A DNA stretch of 64,000 nt from Paracoccus sp. S-4012 (GTDB lineage: Bacteria > Pseudomonadota > Alphaproteobacteria > Rhodobacterales > Rhodobacteraceae), in contig NZ_WKKA01000012.1 in the NCBI RefSeq assembly GCF_009674885.1, positions 28,403 through 92,402 of the forward strand, given 5' to 3'. Positions 45,772 through 60,870 of this stretch are shown here, piece by piece; position 1 is the first letter of the stretch, and the number at the start of each line of letters is the position of its first letter. The notes beneath the pieces are model-generated. The model ran no database searches, was not told where the DNA came from, and saw nothing but the letters and a program-made list of their open reading frames with translations. A program made the position numbers and the translations under genes.

Positions 45772-48195
45772 ATGAGCGGATTTGACGAAAGCGATGCCTT
45801 CGAGGCCGCTGTCGCGGCGGCGGCCTCCCCGCGCGTGCCGCTCTCGCAGCGGGCGATGGGGATGGGGCCGGCCTCCGCGCCGCCCGCCTATCTCGACGGG
45901 CTGAACGAGGCGCAGCTGCAGGCGGTCGAGGCGCTCGACGGGCCGGTGCTGATGCTGGCGGGCGCCGGGACCGGCAAGACCCGCGCGCTGACGACGCGGA
46001 TCGCGCATCTGATCTCGCTCGGCCGCGCGCGGCCGGGGGAAATCCTCGCCGTCACCTTCACCAACAAGGCCGCGCGCGAGATGAAGTCGCGCATCGCCCG
46101 ACTGCTGGGAGAGACGGTCGAGGGGATGCCCTGGCTCGGCACCTTCCACTCAGTCAGCGTCAAGATCCTGCGCCGCCACGCGGAACTCATCGGCGCGGGC
46201 GGGCTGCACCTGAAGCCCAGCTTCACCATCCTGGACACCGACGACCAGATCCGGCTGCTGAAGCAGCTGATCGCGGCCGGGAACATCGACGAGAAGCGCT
46301 GGCCCGCGCGGATGCTGGCCGGGCTGATCGACGGCTGGAAGAACCGCGCCCTGACGCCCTCGCGCGTTCCGGCGCAGGAGGCCCACGCCTATGACGGCCG
46401 CGGGGCCGCCCTCTACGCGGCCTATCAGGAGCGGCTGATCGCGCTCAACGCGGTCGATTTCGGCGACCTGCTGCTGCACTGCGTGACGATCTTCCAGGCG
46501 CATCCGGACATCCTGCGCCGCTGGCAGGAGCGGTTCCGCTACATCCTCGTGGACGAATACCAGGACACCAACGTCGCCCAGTATCTCTGGCTGCGGCTGC
46601 TGGCACAGGGGCACCGCAACATCTGCTGCGTGGGCGACGACGATCAGTCGATCTACGGCTGGCGCGGCGCCGAAGTCGGCAACATCCTGCGCTTCGAGCA
46701 GGATTTTCCGGGCGCGCAGGTGATCCGGCTGGAGCAGAACTACCGCTCGACGCCCGAGATCCTCGCCGCGGCCTCGGGGCTGATCGAGGCCAACAAGGGG
46801 CGTCTGGGAAAAACCCTCTGGACCGAGGCCGCGGGCGGCGAGAAGGTGCGGCTGATCGGCCACTGGGACAGCGAGGCCGAGGCGCGCTGGATCGGCGAGG
46901 AGATCGAGGCCTTTCACGGCGGCCACCGCGCGAGCGTCGGCCGCCGGGCCCTGAACGACATCGCCATCCTCGTGCGTGCCACCCACCAGATGCGCGCCTT
47001 CGAGGACCGCTTCATGTCGATCGGCCTGCCCTATCGCGTGATCGGCGGCCCTCGCTTCTACGAGCGGCAGGAAATCCGCGACGCAATGGCCTACTTCCGG
47101 CTGGCGGTGAGCCTGGCGGATGACCTGGCGTTCGAGCGGATCGTGAACGTGCCGAAGCGGGGCCTGGGCGAGAAGGCGGTGCAGACGATCCAGATCGAGG
47201 CCCGCGCCCGCAGCCTGACGCTGCTGGAGGGTGCTGCGGCCGCCGTCCAGTCGGAGGCGCTGAAGGGCAAGGCCGCGGCGGGCCTGCGCGAGTTCGTGCA
47301 GGGCATGGGCCGCTGGCATGCCGATGCGCTCGATTCGCGCGTGAACCATGTCGAGCTGGCCGAGCGCATCCTCGACGAATCCGGCTACACGGCCATGTGG
47401 CAGAACGACCGCTCGCCCGACGCGCCGGGCCGGCTCGAGAACCTCAAGGAGCTGGTGAAGGCGCTCGAGGAATTCGAGAACCTGCAGGGGTTTCTCGAGC
47501 ATGTCGCGCTCGTGATGGAGGCCTCCGAGGGCGAGCAGGCCGACGAGGTCTCGATCATGACGTTGCATGCGGCCAAGGGGCTGGAGTTTCCGGTCGTGTT
47601 CCTGCCGGGCTGGGAGGACGGGCTGTTTCCGTCGCAGCGCAGCATGGACGAGACCGGGCTCAAGGGCCTCGAGGAGGAGCGGCGGCTGGCCTATGTCGGC
47701 CTGACCCGCGCCGAGGAACTGGCGACGATCAGCTTCGCCGGCAACCGGCGCATGTATGGGCAATGGCAGTCCTCGCTGCCCTCCCGCTTCATCGACGAAC
47801 TGCCCGAGGAGCATGTCGAGGTCCTGACGCCCCCCGGCCTCTACGGCGGCGGCTACGGCGCCGCGGCCGGCGCGGGGCTGGGCCCGACCGTCTCGACCAT
47901 GCACGAGCGCGCGGCACGCGCGGACGTCTACAACTCGCCCGGCTGGAAGCGCATGCAGGAGCGCGCGGGCAGCCACGCGCAGCCGGTCTACCGGCAGCCG
48001 GTGGTGATCGACGCGGAGCCCGCGGCTCGCTTCGCGGTCGGCGACCGCGTGAGCCACCAGAAGTTCGGCGAGGGCGAGATCATGGGCATCGCCGAGGACA
48101 CCCTTACGGTGCAGTTCGACGCCGGGTTCAAGACGGTGAAGGCCGCCTATGTGCAGGCAGCCGGGGCAGGGGTGGCGGACGACGTGCCGTTCTGA
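45772..48195 (+). CDS. uvrD: UvrD/PcrA-type ATP-dependent DNA helicase
   Basis: Superfamily 1A 3'-5' helicase used in nucleotide excision and mismatch repair and in displacing RecA or stalled polymerase. The 807-residue product has motif I LAGAGTGKTRALTTR, motif Ia TFTNKAAREMKSRI, motif II VDEYQDTN, motif III GDDDQSIYGWRGAE, motif IV QNYRSTPEIL, motif V IMTLHAAKGLEFPVVF and motif VI EERRLAYVGLTRAEE. The C-terminal part has the Tudor-like RNA polymerase-interaction domain (FAVGDRVSHQKFGEGEIMGI). A 45-residue N-terminal acidic extension precedes motif I. Followed by repeats and a bidirectional terminator shared with clpA. Confidence 0.96.
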   Translation: MSGFDESDAFEAAVAAAASPRVPLSQRAMGMGPASAPPAYLDGLNEAQLQAVEALDGPVLMLAGAGTGKTRALTTRIAHLISLGRARPGEILAVTFTNKAAREMKSRIARLLGETVEGMPWLGTFHSVSVKILRRHAELIGAGGLHLKPSFTILDTDDQIRLLKQLIAAGNIDEKRWPARMLAGLIDGWKNRALTPSRVPAQEAHAYDGRGAALYAAYQERLIALNAVDFGDLLLHCVTIFQAHPDILRRWQERFRYILVDEYQDTNVAQYLWLRLLAQGHRNICCVGDDDQSIYGWRGAEVGNILRFEQDFPGAQVIRLEQNYRSTPEILAAASGLIEANKGRLGKTLWTEAAGGEKVRLIGHWDSEAEARWIGEEIEAFHGGHRASVGRRALNDIAILVRATHQMRAFEDRFMSIGLPYRVIGGPRFYERQEIRDAMAYFRLAVSLADDLAFERIVNVPKRGLGEKAVQTIQIEARARSLTLLEGAAAAVQSEALKGKAAAGLREFVQGMGRWHADALDSRVNHVELAERILDESGYTAMWQNDRSPDAPGRLENLKELVKALEEFENLQGFLEHVALVMEASEGEQADEVSIMTLHAAKGLEFPVVFLPGWEDGLFPSQRSMDETGLKGLEEERRLAYVGLTRAEELATISFAGNRRMYGQWQSSLPSRFIDELPEEHVEVLTPPGLYGGGYGAAAGAGLGPTVSTMHERAARADVYNSPGWKRMQERAGSHAQPVYRQPVVIDAEPAARFAVGDRVSHQKFGEGEIMGIAEDTLTVQFDAGFKTVKAAYVQAAGAGVADDVPF

Positions 48196-48211
48196 GGCGG
48201 GCGGACGACTC

Positions 48212-48236
48212 GTAGGGTGCGTGCTCCGCACGCACC
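48212..48236 (+). repeat. Palindromic repeat family A, copy 3
   Basis: GTAGGGTGCGTGC-TCC-GCACGCACC: perfect 9-bp stem preceded by GTAGG, 17 bases after the helicase stop. Confidence 0.8.
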
Positions 48237-48260
48237 GCGCGCGCAATCCACGGAAACGAT

Positions 48261-48281
48261 GGTGCGTCCCGAGGACGCACC
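48261..48281. repeat. Palindromic repeat family A, copy 4 (variant)
   Basis: GGTGCGTCC-CGA-GGACGCACC: perfect 9-bp stem with changed centre, in tandem with copy 3. Compensatory changes on both arms (GTGC to GTCC and GCAC to GGAC) show that pairing is kept. Confidence 0.75.
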
Positions 48282-48287
48282 CCACAT

Positions 48288-48322
48288 GAAATGGGGCGGC
48301 GCCATCAGCGCCGCCCCATTTC
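48288..48322. terminator. Bidirectional terminator between uvrD and clpA
   Basis: GAAATGGGGCGGCGC and GCGCCGCCCCATTTC form a perfect 15-bp stem with loop CATCA, between convergent genes. A/T tracts are inside the stem ends on both strands. Confidence 0.88.
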
Positions 48323-48342
48323 GTTCTCGCAAGGCTCCCCGA

Positions 48343-50673
<2,331 letters not shown>

Positions 50674-50859
50674 GGGCCTCAAGCTCCTGTCAGTCGCCGG
50701 CGGGTCTGGACCTGCGGTCCACCTGGCCAGACTGTCATGCTAGGTTTAAGATTTGGTGGAGGCGCGCAGTCTGGCAAGAGGTTTCTTGAGTTGCGCCCCG
50801 AAAACCGGCGGGATTGATGCAGATGTGATGCTCTGGGCGCGGCTCTTCAAGGGCACGGC

Positions 50860-51603
50860 TCAGAACGCGTCCTTCATGGCCCGGAGGCGGGCGAAGACCT
50901 CGGCCGGAGGCGCGCCTTCCATGCCGATCGCGGGGCCGAGTCGGTCGGCGCGCAGGAAGGGGTTGGTCTCGCGCTCGCGGGCGAGGGTCCCGGGCGCGCA
51001 GGGCTCGTCGCCCGCGGCCACCGCCTCGGCGCGGGCGCGGATGGCAGCGTTCCCCGGCTCGACCGAGAGCGCGAAGGCGGCGTTGCCGGCGCAGTAATCG
51101 TGGCCCGAGCAGATCAGCGTCTCGGGAGGCAGCGCGTCGAGGCGCTGCAGGCTGGCCCACATGGTCGCGGCACCGGCCTCGAAGAGCCGGCCGCAGCCCA
51201 TCGCCATCAGGCTGTCGCCGGTGGCGGCCATGCCGGCTTCGGGCAGGTGAAACGCGATGTGGCCGGTGGTGTGGCCGGCGGCGTCGATGACATGGGCCTC
51301 CATCCCGGCCAGAATGATCCGGTCGCCGGGCGCGACGGCGCGGTCGAGCTTCGGCAGCCGATGCGCGTCCCGCGCCGCGCCGCAGACGCGGGCGCCGGTC
51401 TCGGCCACCAGTTCCGCCACGCCCTGGATGTGGTCGTCGTGGTGATGCGTCAGCGCGATCTCGTCGAGGGTCCAGCCGCGCTCCTTCAGCGCCTGCAGGA
51501 TCGGCCGCGCCTCGGGGGCGTCGAAGACGACGGTGCGACCCTCGTGATGGACCGCCCAGGCGTAGTTGTCCCTGAGGCAGCGGATGGTCATGAGTTCGGG
51601 CAT
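50860..51603 (-). CDS. gloB: Hydroxyacylglutathione hydrolase (glyoxalase II)
   Basis: Binuclear metallo-beta-lactamase-fold enzyme that hydrolyses S-lactoylglutathione in methylglyoxal detoxification. The 247-residue product has metal ligands THHHDDH (near residues 52-58), the His of AAGHTTGHIAF, Asp in AATGDSLMAMGCGRLFEG-like region, and GHDYCAGNAAFAL. The C-terminal glutathione-binding helices end with LRADRLGPAIG and RLRAMKDAF. ATG 51603 gives the usual start. clpA follows after 186 bases; operon status unclear. Divergent from a methyltransferase gene. Confidence 0.93.
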   Translation of the reverse strand: MPELMTIRCLRDNYAWAVHHEGRTVVFDAPEARPILQALKERGWTLDEIALTHHHDDHIQGVAELVAETGARVCGAARDAHRLPKLDRAVAPGDRIILAGMEAHVIDAAGHTTGHIAFHLPEAGMAATGDSLMAMGCGRLFEAGAATMWASLQRLDALPPETLICSGHDYCAGNAAFALSVEPGNAAIRARAEAVAAGDEPCAPGTLARERETNPFLRADRLGPAIGMEGAPPAEVFARLRAMKDAF

Positions 51604-51714
51604 GGCGCGGCTCTCCGTGGCGGGACAGGGGGGAGCCTATTTCCTCGCGGCGCAGGAGGCAAACGGCCACGCCTCTTGACGCACCGACGGCAACGCGGCC
51701 CTCTGGCCGCAGCC

Positions 51715-52494
51715 ATGCATCAGGACGTGATCGACCTGCGAAGCTTCTACTACAGCCGCGCGCTCGGCCGCGTGGTGCAGCGGACACTGCGCGACCGGCT
51801 GCTGTCCGCCTGGCCGGCGGGTTCCACCGCGGGAATGACGGTCGCGGGCTACGGCTTCGCGGTGCCGGTGCTGCGGCCCTATCTCGGCACCGCGCGGCGC
51901 GTCGTGGCGCTGATGCCGGGGGCGCAGGGGGCGATGCGCTGGCCGGCGGGGCAGGCGAACCACACCGCGCTCTGCGATGCCGATGCCTGGCCGCTGGACA
52001 CGGGCGCGGTCGACCGGCTGGTGCTGCTGCACGGGCTGGAGGCGGCCGACAGCCCGGCGGCGCTGCTGGCCGAGGCCTGGCGCGTCCTCGGGCCCGGCGG
52101 GCGGATGGTGGCGATGGTGCCGAACCGCACCGGGCTCTGGGCGCGCTCGGTCTCGACGCCCTTCGGCACCGGGCGCAGCTACACCGCAGGCCAGCTCGAG
52201 GCTCAGGCCCGCGCCGCCGGCTTCGTGGTCGAGCGCATGGGCGCGGCGCTCTACATCCCGCCCTCGGACCGGCGCTTCTGGCTGCGCTCGGCCCAGATCT
52301 GGGAGCGGACGGGGGCGAGGATCGCCTCGGTCCTCGTGGCCGGGCTGGTGCTGGCCGAGTTCTCCAAGCAGGTCCATGCGCCGACGCCTCCCGGCGCGAA
52401 GGTGTATGTGCCGAGCCCGCTGGAGGTCCTCGGGGGAATCGCCCGGCCGCGGCCGGCGCCGAAACGCGCGCCGCCGGTGGGGCGAACCCACTGA
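51715..52494 (+). CDS. Class I SAM-dependent methyltransferase domain protein
   Basis: 259-residue protein of a Methyltransf_11-like family common next to gloB in Rhodobacterales. Start ATG 51715 (MHQDVIDLRSFYYSRALGRV). The motif I equivalent MTVAGYGFAVPVLRPYLG is degenerate: the usual GxGxG is reduced to AGYGFA. Acidic motif II (LMPGAQG) is also weak, while the later ALLAEAWRVLGPGGRMVAMV and NRTGLWARSVSTPFGTGRSY are well formed. It may bind SAM weakly or be non-enzymatic. Substrate unknown. Divergent from gloB with 111 bases between starts. Confidence 0.8.
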   Translation: MHQDVIDLRSFYYSRALGRVVQRTLRDRLLSAWPAGSTAGMTVAGYGFAVPVLRPYLGTARRVVALMPGAQGAMRWPAGQANHTALCDADAWPLDTGAVDRLVLLHGLEAADSPAALLAEAWRVLGPGGRMVAMVPNRTGLWARSVSTPFGTGRSYTAGQLEAQARAAGFVVERMGAALYIPPSDRRFWLRSAQIWERTGARIASVLVAGLVLAEFSKQVHAPTPPGAKVYVPSPLEVLGGIARPRPAPKRAPPVGRTH

Positions 52495-52595
52495 CGGCGC
52501 GGGCCAGAGAGCGATTCACGCGCGGCCGGGCGGCTGCGTGACCGACGCCACGCGCGCCCCGCGATCATACCGGCCCGATTGAGGCCGCGGGGCGG

Positions 52596-52624
52596 TTGCG
52601 GGGTGCCGCATGTGCTGCTAGAGA
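52596..52624 (+). promoter_or_regulatory. Candidate promoter of atpHAGDC
   Basis: TTGCGG and TAGAGA separated by 17 bases, about 120 bases before the atpH start. The rest of the 254-base gap (52495-52748) shows no gene. Confidence 0.55.
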
Positions 52625-52748
52625 CGCGCCAGATTTCGGCATGGGAGGCCCTTGGCGGCCGCCTCAGTCCTGCGTTTGCCAGGCCCCCCGACCTCACGGG
52701 GCGCGGCCCGGTTGCCGCGGGACCATGCGCTAAACCGGAAGGACGACC

Positions 52749-53308
52749 GTGGCCCAATCCGCTTCGATTACCCGCACCGTCGCGGCCCGCTATGCACAGG
52801 CCGTGTTCGACATCGCCAGGGCCGAGGGCGCCCTGGACGATCTTTCGCGCGAGGTCGACGTGCTGGCCGAGGCCATCGAGGGCAGCGAGGATCTGCGCGG
52901 CGTCCTGACCTCGCCGGTCCTCTCGCGCGAGGAGCAGTCGGGTGCCGTGAGCGCCGTGGCCGACGCCATGAAGCTCGGCCCGCTGCTGAAGAACACGGTG
53001 GCGCTGATGGGCGAGAACCGCCGCCTTTTCGCGCTGCCGCAGCTGCTGACGGCGCTGCGCGGGCTGATGGCCGAGGCGCGGGGCGAGGTGACGGCGCAGG
53101 TCGTCTCGGCCCAGGCGCTGAGCGCCGCGCAGGCCGAGCGGCTGACCCGCAGCCTCAGCGAGAAATCGGGCAAGACCGTCAAGCTGGATACCACCGTCGA
53201 TGAAGGGCTCATCGGCGGCATGATCGTGCAACTGGGCTCGCAGATGATCGACACCTCGGTCCGCAGCAAGCTCACTTCCCTCAAGAATACGATGAAAGAG
53301 GTCGGATA

Positions 53309-53309
<1 letters not shown>
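52749..53309 (+). CDS. atpH: ATP synthase F1 subunit delta
   Basis: OSCP-like stalk subunit linking F1 to the b subunits. The 186-residue product starts at GTG 52749 ([20 protein letters not shown]) with GGAAGGA upstream. Typical: [14 protein letters not shown], the middle [20 protein letters not shown], and the C-terminal [20 protein letters not shown]. Its TAATG stop/start overlap with atpA gives tight coupling. First gene of an F1-only operon; Fo genes (atpIBEF) lie elsewhere, an arrangement characteristic of alphaproteobacteria including Rhodobacter. Confidence 0.97.
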
Positions 53310-54847
<1,538 letters not shown>

Positions 54848-54857
54848 GGACGGAGCC

Positions 54858-57240
<2,383 letters not shown>

Positions 57241-57250
57241 GGAGAGAGGC

Positions 57251-57697
57251 ATGGCCGACACGATGCAGTTCGACCTCGTCTCGCCGGAACGGAGCCTTGT
57301 CTCCGTCCCGGTGCGTGAGGTGCGCCTGCCGGGCACCGAAGGCGACCTGACCGCGATGCCGGGCCATGCGCCCTCGATCGTCACGCTGCGGCCTGGCCTG
57401 GTCACGGTGGTGGACGCCTCGGGCACGGCGACCGAGTTCGCGGTGACCGGCGGCTTCGCCGAGATCGCCGGCGACTCGGTCAGCCTGCTGGCCGAGCGCG
57501 GCCATCCGCGGGCCGAGATCACGCAGGAGGTCTACAACGAGATGCTGGCCGACGCCCACCGCCGCAAGCGCGCGGTGGACGAGCGCGAGGATGTCGGCCA
57601 CGACGCGATCACGGCCGCGGCGAAGCTGCTGGCCGACATGCAGGCGCTCGGCACGCATATCGGGCTGGACCCGGACCAAGCGACGGTCCCCGACTGA
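57251..57697 (+). CDS. atpC: ATP synthase F1 subunit epsilon
   Basis: Rotor subunit that also inhibits ATP hydrolysis, 148 residues. N-terminal beta-sandwich: MQFDLVSPERSLVSVPVREV, LPGTEGDLTAMPGHAP, then TEFAVTGGFAEIAGDSVSLL. The C-terminal helical part (ITQEVYNEMLADAHRRKRAV onward) is somewhat different from E. coli epsilon and ends in a tail after AAKLLADMQALG. In alphaproteobacteria inhibition is shared with the zeta subunit, so the weak resemblance of this helical tail may reflect reduced inhibition (inference). Last gene of the operon, followed by a strong terminator. Confidence 0.96.
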   Translation: MADTMQFDLVSPERSLVSVPVREVRLPGTEGDLTAMPGHAPSIVTLRPGLVTVVDASGTATEFAVTGGFAEIAGDSVSLLAERGHPRAEITQEVYNEMLADAHRRKRAVDEREDVGHDAITAAAKLLADMQALGTHIGLDPDQATVPD

Positions 57698-57717
57698 AGG
57701 CCGCCGCAGAACGCTTC

Positions 57718-57746
57718 AAGGCCCCGGAGATCGCCGGGGCCTTTTT
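57718..57746 (+). terminator. Intrinsic terminator of the atp operon
   Basis: AAGGCCCCGG and CCGGGGCCTT form a perfect 10-bp stem with loop AGATCG, ending in TTTTT. Starts 20 bases after the atpC stop. Confidence 0.94.
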
Positions 57747-57767
57747 GCATCCCGGCTTCGCCTTGTG

Positions 57768-57805
57768 GAAATATCCTCGGGGGTGCGGGGGCAGACAGCC
57801 CCCGC
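57768..57805 (-). repeat. Rhodobacterales-type 3'-end repeat (family B), copy 2
   Basis: GAAATATCCTCGGGGGTGCG then GGGGCAGACAGCCCCCGC, seven bases beyond the SDR stop. Aligns with copy 1 at 36221 (shared AATATCC, CGGGGGTGCGGGGGCAG and a C-rich arm). In the SDR direction it would form GGGGGC/GCCCCC followed by GAGGATATTTC, a terminator-like end. Confidence 0.78.
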
Positions 57806-57812
57806 TGCGGCG

Positions 57813-58487
57813 TCAGCCGCCGAGCACCGCCGCCAGCATCCCCCGCGCGACCTCGCGCGGGTGGATCAGCGCCATGCGATCCTCGCCCGGAAAGAACCGC
57901 GCCCTCAGCGCCGTGGGCATCGCCGGCGGCGTCTCGATCGCCACCCGCGGCCCCAGCTTTGCGCCCTCCGCCTGCCAGCTGCGGACAAGCGCGATCTGCG
58001 CCGCCTTGCTGGCGCCATAGGTGCCGAAGAAGGGCTGGCCGCCGCGGGGATCGTCGGGGAACAGCGCGGTGCCCCGGCGCGCGCGCAGGAGCGGCTCGAC
58101 CACCGCGATCAGTTGCGCGACGGCGGTGACGTTGGTGGCCAGGCTGCGGGTCCAGTCCTTCTGGTCCACATGCCCGGCCGGGGTCAGCGCGGCCGCATGG
58201 ATCGCCGTATGCGCCCAGAGGTCGAGCCCGCCCCAGCGTTCGCGCAGGCTGCGGCCGAGGTGGGTCATCGCGCCCGGATCGGTCACGTCCAGCGGCGCGA
58301 GCGTGGCGCTGCCGCCGGCGGCGCGGATGCGGTCGTCGAGTTCCTCCAGCCCGCCGGCGGTCCGCGCCACGGCGATCACATGCCAGCCGCGGGCGCCGAG
58401 CGCCTCGGCGAGCGCCGCGCCGAGGCCGCGCGACGCGCCGGTGACGAGGGCGAGCTTCTGGTCGGGGGAGGGGGCGTTCTCGGTCAT
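57813..58487 (-). CDS. Short-chain dehydrogenase/reductase
   Basis: NAD(P)-dependent oxidoreductase, 224 residues, substrate unknown. The cofactor motif GASRGLGAALAEALGARGWH lies near residue 17 and the catalytic Tyr/Lys pair in YGASKAAQIALVRSW. The usual NAG motif is replaced by AHTAIHAAALTP, and the catalytic Ser region reads TALFPDDPRGGQPFFGTYGA with no clear Ser, so the active site is atypical. ATG 58487 (MTENAPSPDQKLALVTGASR) is chosen; the ATG at 58592 adds unrelated sequence. Followed by a family B repeat acting as likely terminator. Confidence 0.85.
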   Translation of the reverse strand: MTENAPSPDQKLALVTGASRGLGAALAEALGARGWHVIAVARTAGGLEELDDRIRAAGGSATLAPLDVTDPGAMTHLGRSLRERWGGLDLWAHTAIHAAALTPAGHVDQKDWTRSLATNVTAVAQLIAVVEPLLRARRGTALFPDDPRGGQPFFGTYGASKAAQIALVRSWQAEGAKLGPRVAIETPPAMPTALRARFFPGEDRMALIHPREVARGMLAAVLGG

Positions 58488-58620
58488 GGCCAGCCCATGC
58501 CACTGCCCGCCGCCGCTCGCAAGCAGGCGAATGGTTCGCCACAAGGATGACCGTCGTGACGTCCGCGCAGCGATGCCGTCGCATAGCCTCATGGCTGATC
58601 TTGACCGGACCTTCTAGGCT

Positions 58621-58782
58621 CGCGCCGATCCCCCGCGCCGCGCGGTGGTTGAGCGGCTGCGCGGCGGCCAGTTCGCCCTTAGCCCGGACCGCACCGAGGC
58701 CCACCCTGTCCGCCACGAGGAGATGGGCTTCGCGGCGGGCTGGGGCACGACGATCGAGCAGCTGGCCGAACTGGTCGAGTGA
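58621..58782 (+). pseudogene. SRPBCC (AHSA1-like) domain C-terminal remnant
   Basis: A start-less frame reads RAVVERLRGGQFALSPDRTE then HPVRHEEMGFAAGWGTTIEQ LAELVE and stop TGA 58780-58782. The HEEMGFxxGWGTxxxQLxxLV pattern is the C-terminal helix of AHSA1/START-type proteins. The frame is closed by TAG at 58615-58617 and no start or beta-sheet part remains, so it is a decayed 3' end. The rest of the 58488-58812 gap has no supportable gene. Confidence 0.7.
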
Positions 58783-58812
58783 TCCGCCCGGAGGGGCCGC
58801 GGGTCTGCCGTC

Positions 58813-60675
58813 TCAGCGGTAACCCGCGGCCTGCAACTCGAACAGCTCGCGGTAGCGTCCCGGCCGTGCGGCGAGGGCCTCGTGCGTGCCCTCGTCCTCC
58901 ACCCGGCCGTCGGCCAGCACCACGATCCGGTCGGCCATGCGGACCGAGCTGAAGCGGTGCGAGATCAGGACCGCGGTGCGCCCGGCCGACAGCTCGTTGA
59001 AACGGTCGAAGACCTCGACCTCAGCGCGGGCGTCGAGGGCCGCGGTCGGCTCGTCGAGGATCAGCACCTGCGAATCGCGCATGTAGGCCCGCGCGATGGC
59101 GATCTTCTGCCACTCGCCGCCCGAGAGCTCGACCCCGTGCCAGAAGCGCTTGCCGATCATCTGGCCGTAGCCCTCGGGCAGCTTGGCGATCACTCCCTCG
59201 GCCATGCCGGCCCGCGCCGCCCGCGCGACCCGGCCGGCGTCCTCGCGCGCCTCGATCCGGCCCACGGCGATGTTGTCGCCGGCGGTCATCGAGTAGCGCA
59301 CGAAGTCCTGGAAGATGACGCCGATCTGCGCTCGCAGCGCGTCGGGGTCGAAGTCCCGCAGGTCAGTGCCGTCGAGCGTGATGCGCCCCTCGTCGGGGTC
59401 GTACAGGCGGGTCAGCAGCTTCACGATGGTGGTCTTGCCGGCCCCGTTCTCGCCCACGAGCGCTAGCGTCTCGCCGGCGCGGATCTCGAAGCTGAGGTGG
59501 CGGACGGCCCAGCGGTCGGAGCCGGGGTAGCGGAAGCCGACGCCCTCGAAGCGGAAGCCGCGGCGGATCGGCTGCGGCACCGGCACCGGGTTCGCGGGCA
59601 GCGGCAGGCGGGGGCGGGCGGCAAGGAAATCGAACAGGTCGTCCAGATACATGGCCTGCGAGGTCGTGGTCGAGAAGCCGGTCAGCAGCCCCTCGATCAG
59701 CGCCCGCAGCCGGAGGAACGAGCCGGAGAGGAAGGTCAGGTCGCCGATGGTCAGAGCGCCCGTGAGCGTCCGCACGACGATCCAGAGATAGGCGATGTAA
59801 TAGCCCGCCGTCCCGATCGCCGTCAGCAGCCCGAGCCAGCCGGTCTGCCGCTTCTGGATTTCGCGGTTCTCGGCCAGGAACCGGCGCGAGAGCGCGATGT
59901 AGCGGTCGCGCAGGAACGGGGCAAGGCCGAAGAGCTTCACCTCCTTCGCCGTATCAGCGGAGGCGGCGATCATCCGCAGGTAGTCGCGCTCGCGCGTCTC
60001 GGGGGTGCGGCGCCAGTTCATGCGGTAAAGTTCAGCGTTGAAATGCGCCTCGCCGAGGAAGGCGGGGACGAGCGCCACGATCAGCAGCACCACGAGCCAC
60101 GGGTTGTAGAGCATCAGCCCGGCGCCGAAGCTGAGGACGGTCACGAGGTCCTGCGCCTGCGTCATCACCTGCGACAGCAGCGGGATTCGCCCCATCGTCT
60201 GACGGCGGGCGCGGTCGAGGCGGTCCTGAAAACCCGAATCCTCGAAGTCGGCGAGGTCGAGGGTCGCCGCGTGGTCCATCATCCGGGTCGAGAGGTCGAT
60301 CACCAGCCGCTCCTGCAGCAGGCTGTCGCAGAGCCGCACGAGACGGTTGGCCACGTCCGAGGCGATGGCGAGGGCGAATTCGGCGGCGATGAGCCACAAG
60401 ACCGGCGCCAGCTCGCCCGATGCCCGCCACGCGTCGAGGGTCTCGGGCGCGCCGGGCAGGGCGGTGAGGCGCACCACCTCGTCGATGATGAGCTTGGCGA
60501 TCCACAGCGCCGTGACCGGCATCAGCGCGCGGGCGAGCCGCAGCGCAACGAGGGCCAGCGTCAGGCCGGGGCTGGTCAGCCAGACGAGCCTCAGGAAGGG
60601 CGGCACGTTGCGCAGCGCGGCGAAACGCTCGCGCACGCCCTGCGGCTGGCGGCGCCGGGGTGCGTGGGGGTTCAT
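58813..60675 (-). CDS. ABC transporter, fused permease and ATPase (exporter type)
   Basis: Half-transporter of the type IV exporter fold, 620 residues, likely a homodimer in the inner membrane. About six transmembrane helices in the first 330 residues, starting with SPGLTLALVALRLARALMPV. The ATPase has Walker A LVGENGAGKTTIVKLL, Q-loop GVIFQDFVRYS, signature VELSGGEWQKIAIARAYMRD, Walker B VLILDEPTAALDARA and H-loop VLISHRFSSV. The signature VELSGGEWQ deviates slightly from LSGGQ, as in many lipid or peptide exporters. ATG 60675 (MNPHAPRRRQPQGVRERFAA) gives a basic cytosolic N-terminus; an upstream ATG is less likely. Substrate unknown. Divergent from the TRAP genes. Confidence 0.9.
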   Translation of the reverse strand: MNPHAPRRRQPQGVRERFAALRNVPPFLRLVWLTSPGLTLALVALRLARALMPVTALWIAKLIIDEVVRLTALPGAPETLDAWRASGELAPVLWLIAAEFALAIASDVANRLVRLCDSLLQERLVIDLSTRMMDHAATLDLADFEDSGFQDRLDRARRQTMGRIPLLSQVMTQAQDLVTVLSFGAGLMLYNPWLVVLLIVALVPAFLGEAHFNAELYRMNWRRTPETRERDYLRMIAASADTAKEVKLFGLAPFLRDRYIALSRRFLAENREIQKRQTGWLGLLTAIGTAGYYIAYLWIVVRTLTGALTIGDLTFLSGSFLRLRALIEGLLTGFSTTTSQAMYLDDLFDFLAARPRLPLPANPVPVPQPIRRGFRFEGVGFRYPGSDRWAVRHLSFEIRAGETLALVGENGAGKTTIVKLLTRLYDPDEGRITLDGTDLRDFDPDALRAQIGVIFQDFVRYSMTAGDNIAVGRIEAREDAGRVARAARAGMAEGVIAKLPEGYGQMIGKRFWHGVELSGGEWQKIAIARAYMRDSQVLILDEPTAALDARAEVEVFDRFNELSAGRTAVLISHRFSSVRMADRIVVLADGRVEDEGTHEALAARPGRYRELFELQAAGYR

Positions 60676-60870
60676 GGACGCGCGGTCTCCATCCGCGCCC
60701 CATAGCGCAGCGCGGCGGCGGGGGGAACGCGGCGCGCGGGCCTTCCCGCGCGTCACCGACGCCAGGGGCGGCAGGCTTGGTCCTTGACCGGCGGCCCTCC
60801 CGCGCGCTACCGCCCAGCATCGGCCGTCCCCTGCGTGCCGGGCATGTGGTCACGAGCGACGAGGGAACAG

